A stretch of 53,260 bases of DNA from contig NZ_JAHLEB010000035.1 of the NCBI RefSeq assembly GCF_018861735.1, positions 1 to 53,260 on the forward strand, written 5' to 3'. This DNA comes from Clostridium lacusfryxellense (GTDB lineage Bacteria; Bacillota; Clostridia; Clostridiales; Clostridiaceae). A program made the position numbers and the translations under genes. Under the pieces are notes generated by a model. It was not told the origin of the DNA and searched no databases. It saw only the letters and a program-made list of their open reading frames with translations. Positions 35,713-45,253 of the stretch are shown piece by piece. Every line of letters starts with the position of its first letter. The stretch's first letter is position 1.

Positions 35713-36570
35713 TTACAGTATAAAAGATATTTTATTTTCTTTCCTATATTTGCCAGGTGATATTTTGAAATAACATTTAAAAACATGATAAAAATGGCTT
35801 AGATTTTCAAAACCAGATTCGAGTGCGATATTAATTACTAATTCATCACTATGAAGTAGTAGATTTGCAGCATAAGTAGTTTTTAATTCATTTACATAAT
35901 CTGTTGGAGTTTTGCCTACGCATTTTTTAAATACACGACTTATATGTTCGGGAGTTCTGCCTGAAAGTTTTTCTATGGCTTTTAGACCATCTCTTATGTT
36001 TTCTGATCTTGACATTTCTGTCAATGTAAATTTGAGCCACTGTGGCATTGTATTGTCTTTTTCGTAATTAGTATAATTAAAGTATGTTGTAATTAATTCA
36101 ATGAGTAAGATTCTAAGACGAGTTTTAATTATTTTTTTATCTATATCTGAAATAATAAACAAAGATTGAATTTTTTTGCTAACAAGTATTCTTTCTGATG
36201 GAGAAAGAAGGACAACTTGTGGAAGACTACTTTTTAATAGATTATCAGAATTAAAACCATCACCAAGGTAACTAAAAAGAGCTTCAGTTGTAGATGAAGG
36301 AAAAGCTAAGTTTATTAGCTGATTTTGCGAATTACTATATTTTTCGTAGAAATGAATATCATCAGGACGAATAAAAACCATAGATCCTTCAGACAGTCTT
36401 TGGGATAATCCGTTTATATTATGAATAACATCTCCCTTTAAAATTATGAAAAGTTCAAAAAAATCATGACAGTGTACAGGGCAGGCATTCTCTATATTGT
36501 TTATAATATGATAGTTAGCTTCAGCCTCTAAGTCAATTATATCTTTAGCAAATAATTTATCTATTTTCAT
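35713..36570 (-). CDS. AraC family transcriptional regulator
   Basis: 285 residues. The cupin motif reads PVHCHDFFELFIILKGDVIH with LSEGSMVFIRPDDIHFYE. The C-terminus has KLSGRTPEHISRVFKKCVGKT and ESGFENLSHFYHVFKCYFKI then SPGKYRKE. The start follows TGGAGCTG. It diverges across 128 bp from the full-length glycyl radical enzyme gene at 36699 and probably controls it. Confidence 0.92.
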   Translation of the reverse strand: MKIDKLFAKDIIDLEAEANYHIINNIENACPVHCHDFFELFIILKGDVIHNINGLSQRLSEGSMVFIRPDDIHFYEKYSNSQNQLINLAFPSSTTEALFSYLGDGFNSDNLLKSSLPQVVLLSPSERILVSKKIQSLFIISDIDKKIIKTRLRILLIELITTYFNYTNYEKDNTMPQWLKFTLTEMSRSENIRDGLKAIEKLSGRTPEHISRVFKKCVGKTPTDYVNELKTTYAANLLLHSDELVINIALESGFENLSHFYHVFKCYFKISPGKYRKENKISFIL

Positions 36571-36698
36571 AATAAAACAGCTCCATATTAATTATTTTAC
36601 AATATCATTATAGCACAATTATTATATCATGCTTAAACAAGTAAAATAAATTGAAATGATTTAATATTAATACATAAGATAAAAGTGGAGGTTAAAGT

Positions 36699-38894
36699 AT
36701 GAAAAATAAAAATAGATTTGAAAATGAAATAAATTTTACAAAGATTTATAACGAACACATGAATGATCATGTAGCTTTACGAGAAATTATTTGTAATAAA
36801 GAAATGTTTTCACATACACTTTGTGATGTGAGAGAAGAGGATATATTCGCAGGCAGGGATAGTTATGGAGCGATAGGGTTTACTCCTGAAATTGGTGGCA
36901 ATGGGGGGTATTGTTATTACTGCGGAGAAGCAGAAATTAAAGAGGAACTAGATAAAGAGGACCTAGATATAGTGTATAAGAAAGATCTTCAAAGTACCTT
37001 AGAATTTTGGAAAAATGAGGCTACAAAAGTAAAAGTGAGAAAGTCTTATTCTGGCGATATGGATAAAGTATTGCCAAGTGATAATTATACTGGAGAACCA
37101 GGAGTGGCTTTCCCATTATATCGTATGGGTGGTATATATATCAATTATGATAAACTAATGAAGCTTGGAATCTCAGGTATTATGCAAGAGGTTAAACAAG
37201 CAAGCAACGCATGTGAAGATAAGGAACTTTTTAAGGCTATGGGAATGTCCTTAGAGTTCATGAGTGAAACTTGCATTAAATATGCAGGTCAAGCGCGAAA
37301 ATTAGATAAAATTGAGATGGAAGATGCTTTGATAAAAATAAGCTCGGAGGCACCTCAGACGTTAAGAGAAGCTATTTCACTTATGTGGATTTATACAATA
37401 TTATCTAAAGGATTAAATTGCGGAAGAATGGATGTATACTTAGGAGATTTTTATGCAAGAGATATAGATTCTGGACTTCTTACAGAAGATGAGGCTCTTC
37501 AATTAGTAGTTGGTCTTTGGAAGTTAATTGCAGAAAGAAAGACAACTTGGAATGGCAGAGTTATTATAGGCGGAATGGGAAGAAGAAATGAAAAAAATGC
37601 AGATAGATTTGCACTTGTGGCAATGGAAGCAAGCAGACTTGTTTTAGAAATTGAACCACAGCTTAGCTTAAGGTTTTATGAAGGTATGGACCCAGAGCTT
37701 ATGGAGAAAGCAATTGAAGTAATAGGAGAAGGAAGAACTTATCCTATGCTTTATAATGATGATGTAAATGTAGTGGCAGTTCAAAAGGCCTTTGAAATAC
37801 CATATGAAGAAGCATTGCAGTACGTGCCATACGGCTGTGGGGAATATATTATTGACCATAGAAGTTATGGGACTCCTAGTGGTGTTATAAACCTTTTAAA
37901 AGCTCTTGAAATAACTATGTATAACGGTAAAGATCTTTTAAGTGGAAGGCAGATGGGACCTCAAACAGGTGAATTTGAATCTTTTAAAAAATTTGATGAT
38001 TTTTATGAAGCCTATAAAAAACAGGTAAAATATTTTGCACTGGCTTTAGCAAAACAAGAGGATTTGGAATATAAAATTACTGCTGAAAATGCATCTTTCT
38101 TATATTTAAGTATGCTTTATGATGGGTGTTTGGAAAGTGGTAAATCTATTTTTAACGGTGGTATAAAGTATCTTGGTGGAACATTAGAAACTTACGGAAA
38201 TGTAAATACTGCTGACAGTTTAACGGCTATAAAGGAGTTAGTTTTCGATAAAAAAATTATAAGCAAAAGTAAGTTGTTAAAAGCGATGGAAGCTAACTTT
38301 GAAGGATATGAAATAGAGCGAAACATGCTTTTAAAAGCTCCTAAATACGGAAATGATGATGAGGTTGCAGATTCAATGGTTATAGATCACCATAACTTCG
38401 TGTGTAATACGATTAAAGCTGCAGGAAAGAGAACTAATCTTCATTCGTATTTGGGCGTTATTATTAATAATAGTGCTAATACAACATTAGGACAATGGAC
38501 ACTTGCGTCAGCTGATGGAAGGAAGGCATATGAACCTATGGCCAATGCCAATATGCCATCTGCAGGGAGTGATAAAAAAGGAATAACTGCAGTACTAAAC
38601 TCACAGGTTAAGCCTGATCCATCTATACACGCTGGGGCAGTACAAAATATGAAATTTAGTAAAGATTTATTTACAAAGAGCACAAATACAGTAAAGTCAC
38701 TTTTAAGTACCTACTTTAAAAAAGGTGGAACACAAGCAATGATTACTGTAGTAAATAGAGGAGACCTTGAAAAAGCAATGATAAACCCAGAAAAATTCAG
38801 CCATATATTTGTACGGGTTGGAGGATTTAGCGCCAGGTTCATAGAACTTGAGATCGCGGTGCAAAAAGAAATTATTAGCAGAACCACTTATTAA
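36699..38894 (+). CDS. Glycyl radical enzyme, dehydratase/eliminase-like, unknown substrate
   Basis: 731 residues, of the pyruvate formate-lyase superfamily but shorter than most. The catalytic Cys380 lies in YVPYGCGEYI, with Glu382 two residues later. Pyruvate formate-lyase has two adjacent Cys; C-x-E is the mark of radical dehydratases and C-N/C-S lyases (glycerol, propanediol, choline, hydroxyproline enzymes). Those usually read GCVE, so GCGEY suggests a separate clade. The radical site is Gly709 in FVRVGGFSARF. Neighbouring stretches HRSYGTPSGVINLLKALE and SIHAGAVQNM are clear. The start follows GTGGAGG. Its regulator is the divergent AraC gene. No activase adjoins it; the only one seen is at 5308, beside a gutted paralogue. 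Oxygen-sensitive, so the host is an anaerobe. Confidence 0.9.
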   Translation: MKNKNRFENEINFTKIYNEHMNDHVALREIICNKEMFSHTLCDVREEDIFAGRDSYGAIGFTPEIGGNGGYCYYCGEAEIKEELDKEDLDIVYKKDLQSTLEFWKNEATKVKVRKSYSGDMDKVLPSDNYTGEPGVAFPLYRMGGIYINYDKLMKLGISGIMQEVKQASNACEDKELFKAMGMSLEFMSETCIKYAGQARKLDKIEMEDALIKISSEAPQTLREAISLMWIYTILSKGLNCGRMDVYLGDFYARDIDSGLLTEDEALQLVVGLWKLIAERKTTWNGRVIIGGMGRRNEKNADRFALVAMEASRLVLEIEPQLSLRFYEGMDPELMEKAIEVIGEGRTYPMLYNDDVNVVAVQKAFEIPYEEALQYVPYGCGEYIIDHRSYGTPSGVINLLKALEITMYNGKDLLSGRQMGPQTGEFESFKKFDDFYEAYKKQVKYFALALAKQEDLEYKITAENASFLYLSMLYDGCLESGKSIFNGGIKYLGGTLETYGNVNTADSLTAIKELVFDKKIISKSKLLKAMEANFEGYEIERNMLLKAPKYGNDDEVADSMVIDHHNFVCNTIKAAGKRTNLHSYLGVIINNSANTTLGQWTLASADGRKAYEPMANANMPSAGSDKKGITAVLNSQVKPDPSIHAGAVQNMKFSKDLFTKSTNTVKSLLSTYFKKGGTQAMITVVNRGDLEKAMINPEKFSHIFVRVGGFSARFIELEIAVQKEIISRTTY

Positions 38895-38974
38895 AACTAT
38901 TCTTTAACTTAAGAGCAAATTTTCCACATTACACTTATTGGAACAATATAACAATAGTATTTTATTATGAACAG

Positions 38975-39013
38975 GACTAACATCAGATTTTCATATCATG
39001 TTAGTCTTTTTTG
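38975..39013 (+). terminator. Intrinsic terminator
   Basis: GACTAACAT / ATGTTAGTC stem followed by TTTTTT, 80 bases after the glycyl radical gene. The remaining 150 bases before 39169 hold no gene I can recognise. Confidence 0.75.
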
Positions 39014-39168
39014 TGCGCCTTCTTAATTAAAAGCATTAGGAGGAATGGGAACAGTCAGATAAAATTAATCTTTATTTAGAAAAAGTTAATATTCACCACC
39101 TTTTGTTAATATAGTCTACTTACAATTAGAGTGTAATGTGTCATAGTTATATAGTAGGGAGAAATAAT

Positions 39169-40344
39169 ATGGGGATTTTTACGAGGAATGAAAATAAATT
39201 GATGTGGAAGTTTAATGGAGAAAAGTTAGTTATTGAGCCGTGGGGTGAGAATAGTTTTAGGGTTCGTTCTACTGTTATGGGAGTCGAGATTACAGGCTAA
39301 CAGCATCTTTTGAATCAAACGAAAATGAAAAACTTTATGGAATGGGACAATATCAACAAGAAATTATGAATATAAAAAATTGTAACTTTGAACTTGCTCA
39401 TCGAAATTCGCATGCTACCAATAGATGTAATCGTATGCGACTTTTTTCATTGGCCTAAAATGGGAGATTTTCGTTTTGATGAAGAATTTTTTCCGGATGT
39501 TAAAGGTATGGTGGATGAACTTAAAGAAATGGGAATTGAGCTTATGGTTTCTGTATGGCCTCAGATTGCATTAGATAGTGAAAACTTTGATGAAATGAAG
39601 CAAAATGGGCTTTTGGTAAAATCTGAGATGGGTATTAATGTGTCCATGCAGTTTGGAGGGGATAGTGTATTCTATGATGCTACTAATCCTGATGCAAGAA
39701 AGTATGTTTGGGATAAATGCAAAAAAAATTATTATGATAAAGGAATTAAAATATTTTGGCTTGATGAAGCAGAACCAGAATATGGAGTGTATGACTTTGA
39801 TAATTATAGGTATCATATGGGTACAAATTTACAAATAGGAAATATTTATCCACAACTTTTTTCTAAAACATTTTATGACGGCATGAAGACAAATGGCCAG
39901 AAAAACATAGTAAATCTCGTCCGCTCTGCATGGGTTGGGAGTCAGCGGTTTGGAGCCTTGGTTTGGTCAGGTGATATTCATTCTAGTTATGAAGATTTCG
40001 GAAAACAGGTTTGTGCAGGGCTACATATGGGTATCTGCGGAATACCTTGGTGGACAACGGATATAGGTGGTTTTGGTGGAGGAGATCCTGATGATGAAAA
40101 CTTCAGGGAGCTGCTTGTACGATGGTTTCAGTATGGTACATTTTGCTCAGTTATGCGTCTACATGGAGATCGCAAACCTTGTACAAAATTATATGGAAAG
40201 GATGGTCGCTCGGCACTCTTTACTGGTGGAGATAATGAAGTCTGGAGTTATGGTGAGAAAGCCTATGATATTTTAGTTAAATACATGAATATAAGGGAAA
40301 AGATGAGGCCATATACAAGAGAATATAATTCCTATATTTATTAA
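39169..40344 (+). pseudogene. GH31 alpha-xylosidase/glucosidase-like gene, gutted
   Basis: ATG at 39169 after AGGGAGA. Three intact stretches remain. First, about 43 residues of N-terminal sandwich ending at a stop. Second, in a shifted frame, LTASFESNENEKLYGMGQYQ ... ELAHRNSHAT. Third, from about 39425, the barrel with IFWLDEAEPEYG (nucleophile Asp) and LVWSGDIHSSYEDF (acid/base Asp) through GTFCSVMRLHGDRKPC to MRPYTRE. A frameshift near 39290, a deletion of probably 200 or more codons near 39420, and loss of the whole C-terminal domains make it non-functional. A last piece, PIFIKNGDVYRILINN, is readable in another frame to about 40380. The active-site letters are preserved, so the decay is recent. 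Confidence 0.85.
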
Positions 40345-40415
40345 AAATGGCGATGTGTATAGAATACTTATAAACAATTAAGAAATTAATACTAGATTAC
40401 AAGGAGGTAATTAAT

Positions 40416-41651
40416 ATGAAACAAGGGATAGCTTTAACTCCTCCCATGGGCTGGAATAGTTGGGATTGTTATGGAGCATCTGTCAACGAAGAACGGCTAA
40501 TAGGTAATGCGGATTACATGGCACTTAATATGAAGGAATTCGGATGGGTATATATTATATGTGATATTCAGTGGTATGAGCCCGAAGCAAAATCTACAGA
40601 ATATAATAACTTTTATCCACTTCAAATGGATGAATATTCACGTTTAATACCAGCAGTTAACAGATTTCCATCCGCAAGTGGCGGATTCGGATTTGAAAAG
40701 ATTGCAGGTTATATTCATGGATTAGGATTAAAATTTGGAATTCACATAATGAGGGGCATACCAAGGCAAGCTGTTCATGCAGCCTCACCAATTAAAGGAT
40801 GCACGGCAACTGCGAGGGATATCGCGTCAAGTTATTCTATATGTTCATGGAATACTGATATGTATGGTGTAAATCCTGATGCAGAAGGTGCACAGGAGTA
40901 TTATAATTCTTTATTTCAATTATATGCGAAGTGGGGAGTAGACTTTGTTAAAGTTGATGATATTTGTAATACGGAATACAAACCGCTTGAGCCTTACTCC
41001 GCGAAACGTGAAATTGAGTTAATACGTAGTGCAATTGGCAATTGCGGTAGAGATATGGTGTTAAGTCTGTCACCTGGACCAGCTGTCCTAGATGAAGCCA
41101 AACATCTTTGTGATAATGCAAATATGTGGAGGATTACAGGTGATTTTTGGGATAATTGGGATCAGCTATATGCTATGTTTGAACGGTGTAAAGACTGGAG
41201 CCCTTATGTAAAAGAGGGATGTTGGCCAGATTGTGATATGCTTCCACTAGGACATATTGCCATAAATACTCCGGGTCATAATAAATTTTCTAGGTATACC
41301 AATTTTACAAAAGATGAGCAGATTACTATGATGACCTTATGGTGTATTTTTAGGTCTCCGCTGATGCTTGGAGCAGAACTTCGTGATAATGATAAATGGA
41401 CCTTATCTATTATAACAAATCCAGAAGTTTTAAGGTTATTAAAACATTCGTACGGAGCTAAACAAATTCAGCGTACCCATGATACAGTTATATGGGTTAG
41501 TAGCGATGAAGATGGAAGTAAATATGTAGCCTTTTTTAATACATCATTTACTAAAACGGAGCCCGCAATAAGTTTTATGAATCTTGGGATTAATGGCACA
41601 TATAAAGCAAAAGATTTATGGACACATGAAGTTATTGGAGAATTTGAATGA
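40416..41651 (+). CDS. GH27 alpha-galactosidase with premature stop
   Basis: 411 residues as read. The barrel starts with TPPMGWNSWDCYG; the nucleophile is Asp181 in FVKVDDI and the acid/base is Asp243 in ITGDFWDNW; GCWPDCDMLPLG and SPLMLGAELRDND are also conserved. It hydrolyses alpha-galactosides (or related alpha-linked sugars) in the cytoplasm; no signal peptide. After HEVIGEFE a TGA stop (41649-41651) is followed in the same frame by RIGAKVNVHGAVIYKLIKID and a second stop at 41714, exactly the expected last strands of the C-terminal sandwich. One base change (probably GGA to TGA) thus cut 21 residues. The catalytic barrel is complete, so some activity is conceivable. The start follows AAGGAGG. 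Confidence 0.88.
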   Translation: MKQGIALTPPMGWNSWDCYGASVNEERLIGNADYMALNMKEFGWVYIICDIQWYEPEAKSTEYNNFYPLQMDEYSRLIPAVNRFPSASGGFGFEKIAGYIHGLGLKFGIHIMRGIPRQAVHAASPIKGCTATARDIASSYSICSWNTDMYGVNPDAEGAQEYYNSLFQLYAKWGVDFVKVDDICNTEYKPLEPYSAKREIELIRSAIGNCGRDMVLSLSPGPAVLDEAKHLCDNANMWRITGDFWDNWDQLYAMFERCKDWSPYVKEGCWPDCDMLPLGHIAINTPGHNKFSRYTNFTKDEQITMMTLWCIFRSPLMLGAELRDNDKWTLSIITNPEVLRLLKHSYGAKQIQRTHDTVIWVSSDEDGSKYVAFFNTSFTKTEPAISFMNLGINGTYKAKDLWTHEVIGEFE

Positions 41652-41742
41652 AGAATTGGTGCAAAAGTAAATGTTCACGGTGCGGTTATTTACAAACTTA
41701 TTAAAATTGATTAGAGCTTCGAAATAGTATTAATTGTTTAAA

Positions 41743-41785
41743 GCGGGATGGTCCATTTAATGGATTTATTCCGTTTTGTTTTATT
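41743..41785 (+). terminator. Probable terminator
   Basis: CGGGATGGTCCAT-TTAAT-GGATTTATTCCG imperfect stem followed by TTTTGTTTTATTTTA. It closes the carbohydrate cluster before the unrelated operon at 42014. Confidence 0.55.
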
Positions 41786-41859
41786 TTATTAGAAACTATA
41801 TTTTTAAATTCACGAATGATATAGCTTTATGAATGAGCCAAACAACATGTAAATTAATT

Positions 41860-41889
41860 TTGGTATATTATTTAAATTAATGTTATAAT
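41860..41889 (+). promoter_or_regulatory. Candidate sigma-A promoter for the Gld-type operon
   Basis: TTGGTA, an 18-base spacer, then a perfect TATAAT at 41884-41889, 124 bases before the ABC ATPase start. The spacing is acceptable; no transcript data. Confidence 0.4.
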
Positions 41890-42013
41890 TGAAATTGTTT
41901 ACAGAATGCTCATAAATTAAACTTCAAACTGACATAAATAAGTGATATTATGACAATGGTTGAATTATTTATGAAAAACAATTGAAAAATTATGCTTATA
42001 GGGGTGAAGAAAA

Positions 42014-42964
42014 TTGATAGAAATGGAAAATGTAACAAAACGTTATGGGGATCAGGTGGCAATAGATGGACTTAATCTTGTTGTAAAAAAAGGCGAAATA
42101 TTGGGATTTCTTGGACCTAATGGTGCTGGTAAATCTACTGCGATGAATATTCTCACAGGGTATATCTCTGCTACTGATGGTAATGTAAGAATTGATGGCA
42201 TTGACATACTAGAGAATCCTGAAGCTGCAAAGAAAAAGATAGGATATCTTCCAGAAATACCGCCATTATATTTAGATATGACTATTGAAGAGTACCTTAA
42301 ATTTGTTCATAAGATAAAAAAAGTTAAGTCTGATAGGATTGAGGCGAGCATGACAAGAATAATGTCACTTGTTAAAATATTAGATGTTAGAGGAAGACTT
42401 ATAAAAAATCTTTCTAAAGGGTATAAACAAAGAGTAGGGCTAGCACAAGCTTTAGTTGGAGATCCTGAGGTGCTTGTTTTAGACGAACCTACAGTAGGAC
42501 TTGATCCAAAACAGATTATAGAGATAAGAAATTTAATTCAAAAGATAGGAAAAACATGCACAATTATATTAAGTTCACACATATTATCAGAAGTTAGTGC
42601 AATATGTCATAGAGTTATCATTATAAATAAGGGGAAAATTGTTGCTTCGGGAACTCCACAAGAATTAGCTAAAAAAGCAAACAATAGTAACAAAGTCCTT
42701 TTGAGGGTTAAAGGAGCAAAACAGGATGTATGTAAAAGGATTAAGGCATTAGAAGAGGTTAGATTAGTCAAAGAGGAAGGGGTTCATGAACTAGGTACAG
42801 TAGACTTGTTAGTTGAGGCTAAGAATGATTTAGACATACGAGAAACGTTATTTGTTTCACTGAGCCAAGCTGGGTTTATTATCTTAATGATGAAGTCAAA
42901 AGAAATAGATCTTGAGGAAATATTCTTGGATGTTACCACAAGCAATAAAGGGGGAAACATGTAA
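42014..42964 (+). CDS. ABC transporter ATPase (GldA-like)
   Basis: 316 residues with a TTG start after GGGGTGAAGAAAA. Walker A GPNGAGKST, signature LSKGYKQRVGLAQAL and Walker B VLVLDEPTVGLDP are complete; the extra C-terminal 90 residues are usual for exporter-type (NatA/GldA) ATPases. First of four overlapping genes (42014, 42964, 43841, 45250) matching the GldA-GldF-GldG arrangement plus a DUF4340 protein, widespread outside gliding bacteria with an unknown export role. It is not an ATPase for the sugar importers, which use a different subfamily. Confidence 0.92.
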   Translation: MIEMENVTKRYGDQVAIDGLNLVVKKGEILGFLGPNGAGKSTAMNILTGYISATDGNVRIDGIDILENPEAAKKKIGYLPEIPPLYLDMTIEEYLKFVHKIKKVKSDRIEASMTRIMSLVKILDVRGRLIKNLSKGYKQRVGLAQALVGDPEVLVLDEPTVGLDPKQIIEIRNLIQKIGKTCTIILSSHILSEVSAICHRVIIINKGKIVASGTPQELAKKANNSNKVLLRVKGAKQDVCKRIKALEEVRLVKEEGVHELGTVDLLVEAKNDLDIRETLFVSLSQAGFIILMMKSKEIDLEEIFLDVTTSNKGGNM

Positions 42965-43827
42965 TGTTAGCTGTGTTTTTAAAAGAACTTAGATCATATT
43001 TCACTTCAGCTATTGGTTATATTTTTATAGGTACATTTCTATTAATAACAGGAATCTTTTTTACAATGTATAATTTGTTATCAGCAAGTCCTGCATATAA
43101 TAGTACATTGCAAAACTTGATTACGATATTTTTGTTTATAATACCTATATTAACAATGAAGATTATTTCTGAAGAAACTAAAACTAGGACAGATCAATTA
43201 TTATTTACCTCACCATTAAAAATAAGAGATATTATATTGGGTAAATATTTTGCAGCCCTAACTATTTTCACTATTTCACTTTTAATAACAGTTTTATACC
43301 CATTAATCTTAAGTATGTTTGGAGTTGTTTCGGCGTCAGAAGTCTTTACGGGGTATATTGGTATGTTTCTACTCGGAGCAACTTTAATATCTATTGGTTT
43401 ATTTGTGTCAAGTTTGACAGAAAATCAAGTTACTTCTGCAGTGTTATCATTTGGAGTATTACTTTTTATATTTTTAATAGATAGTATACAACAGGCACTT
43501 CCAAGTACTAGAACCTCTAGTATAATTTTTGTTGTAATTCTGGTGGCTATATTTGCAATTGGTGTATATTTCTCAACCAAAAACATATATGCAGCGCTTA
43601 TTACCGCAATAGTAGGGGTAATTATAATTATAGGTATATATTTGGCTAAAAAGGAAGCTTTTGATGGTTTGCTTCAAAAGGTTTTCGATTGGTTTTCTTT
43701 AATTAAGCGTTATAACCTATTTTCACAAGGTGTATTAAGTTTGAATTCTGTGGTATATTATTTATCATTTATTGTGGCATTTGTATTTTTAACTATAAGA
43801 ATGGTTGACAAGAGAAGATGGAGCTAA
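42964..43827 (+). CDS. ABC transporter permease (GldF-like)
   Basis: 287 residues, about six to seven membrane segments, beginning LKELRSYFTSAIGYIFIGTF, with the EETKTRTDQLLFTSPLKIRD stretch that typifies ABC-2/GldF membrane subunits. Start codon overlaps the last base of the ATPase gene's stop codon. Partners: 42014 and the GldG-like gene at 43841. Confidence 0.9.
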   Translation: MLAVFLKELRSYFTSAIGYIFIGTFLLITGIFFTMYNLLSASPAYNSTLQNLITIFLFIIPILTMKIISEETKTRTDQLLFTSPLKIRDIILGKYFAALTIFTISLLITVLYPLILSMFGVVSASEVFTGYIGMFLLGATLISIGLFVSSLTENQVTSAVLSFGVLLFIFLIDSIQQALPSTRTSSIIFVVILVAIFAIGVYFSTKNIYAALITAIVGVIIIIGIYLAKKEAFDGLLQKVFDWFSLIKRYNLFSQGVLSLNSVVYYLSFIVAFVFLTIRMVDKRRWS

Positions 43828-43840
43828 GGGGTGGATGAAT

Positions 43841-45253
43841 ATGAAAAAGTTAGAAATAAAAAAAGCTTTTAAAAGTAATAAGTTTAGATATGGTGGTTAT
43901 GCAACATTAATAACATCTATGGTACTTGTAATATTATTAGTTGCTAACTTAATAGTTGATAAATTGGATTTAAAATATGATATGACAAAGAATAAATTAT
44001 ATTCATTATCAGATCAATCCTATAAAGTTATGGACAAGCTAAGTAAGAATATTAATATTATTATATTTTGCAAACAGGGTAGTGAAGATCAAGGAATTTC
44101 AGAAATAATAAATAAATATCCTGATAAGTCTAAGAAAATAACACTAAAATATATAGATCCGAGTACTAATCCTCAAGTTGCAAAAAAATATAGTAGCACT
44201 GAAAGTGCAATTGCAAATGGGAGTATAGTAGTTGAGAGTGGAAGCAAATTTAAAGTCATTAATGAAAGTGAGTTATACAATACAACTCAAGATCAAACTA
44301 CAGGGGAGACATCTGTGCAGTCGCTTGCAGTGGAACAAAAAATCACAGGAGCTATAATGTACGTAGTAAGTAATACGAATTCAGTTATTTACAATTTACA
44401 AGGACATAAGGAACAAGCATTATCTACTGAAGTTTCGCAAGGTTTAAGTAATCAAAACTTCACGGTAAAAACGATAAATTTATTAACAGGTGATTGGAAA
44501 CCAGCGTCTGGAGATATGCTTCTTGTTAGTTCTCCATCAGTTGACATAACCAAGGACGAATTAACTAAGTTAAAAGGTTTCTTTTCAAAGGGAGGTCATG
44601 GAATATTTTTAGTGGATGTACAAAAGGTAAAACTTCCAAATCTTAATGAACTAATGAGTAATTTTGGAATTCAAATTGAGCAATCTATAATACTCGAAGG
44701 GGATGCAGCAAACTATTATCAGCAGCCAGTGTATCTTGTCCCTAAAATGAACACTCATGCTATTATAGATCCTATGGTTTCTGCAAATTTACCTATTCTT
44801 TTTCCAGTAGGACAACCAATTAATCAATTAAAGGTTAAGAAAGCTTCGCTAAAAATTGAGCCTTTACTTACAACGTCTGATAAGTCTTGGGGAAAGAAAG
44901 ATATAAATAGCACAACTACTGAGAAAGAAGCTGGAGATATAGATGGCCCGTTTGATGTAGCAGTTGCGATAACAGATACTCAAGAAACAAATTCTGCTAA
45001 AGTTGTTGTTTTTTCATCTTCAGGATTTATCAATGTAGCAGGTGGTGGTAACATGGACCTATTCATGAATAGCATGAATTGGGTTCAGGACCTTAAGGAG
45101 AATATTTCTGTTACTCCAAAAGATTTAACAACGGAGCCTTTACAAATTACTAAGGGACAAACACTTGGAATTTCCGCATTGGTTGTAATAGTAATTCCAG
45201 CTATAGTTCTAATTGCAGGAGTTGCTGTATGGCTTAGGAGGAGACATCTATGA
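43841..45253 (+). CDS. GldG-like ABC-type transport auxiliary protein
   Basis: About 470 residues. A start at 43841 (or 43835) is preferred because AAGGGGTGG lies just upstream; a longer frame to 43805 overlaps the permease. An N-terminal membrane segment (TLITSMVLVILLVANLIVDKL) is followed by NKLYSLSDQSYKVMDKLSKN and the typical ABC_transp_aux/GldG domain (DKSKKITLKYIDPSTNPQVA, LQGHKEQAL, FFSKGGHGIFLVD). A C-terminal membrane helix lies before basic RRRHL. Most of the protein would be outside the cell, anchored at both ends. It overlaps the DUF4340 gene by 4 bases. Confidence 0.87.
   Translation: MKKLEIKKAFKSNKFRYGGYATLITSMVLVILLVANLIVDKLDLKYDMTKNKLYSLSDQSYKVMDKLSKNINIIIFCKQGSEDQGISEIINKYPDKSKKITLKYIDPSTNPQVAKKYSSTESAIANGSIVVESGSKFKVINESELYNTTQDQTTGETSVQSLAVEQKITGAIMYVVSNTNSVIYNLQGHKEQALSTEVSQGLSNQNFTVKTINLLTGDWKPASGDMLLVSSPSVDITKDELTKLKGFFSKGGHGIFLVDVQKVKLPNLNELMSNFGIQIEQSIILEGDAANYYQQPVYLVPKMNTHAIIDPMVSANLPILFPVGQPINQLKVKKASLKIEPLLTTSDKSWGKKDINSTTTEKEAGDIDGPFDVAVAITDTQETNSAKVVVFSSSGFINVAGGGNMDLFMNSMNWVQDLKENISVTPKDLTTEPLQITKGQTLGISALVVIVIPAIVLIAGVAVWLRRRHL

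Noticed and set aside
42014-42964. ATPase of the sugar importers
   Set aside because: Sequence and operon match exporter-type GldA/NatA ATPases, and it is overlapped by its own permease gene.
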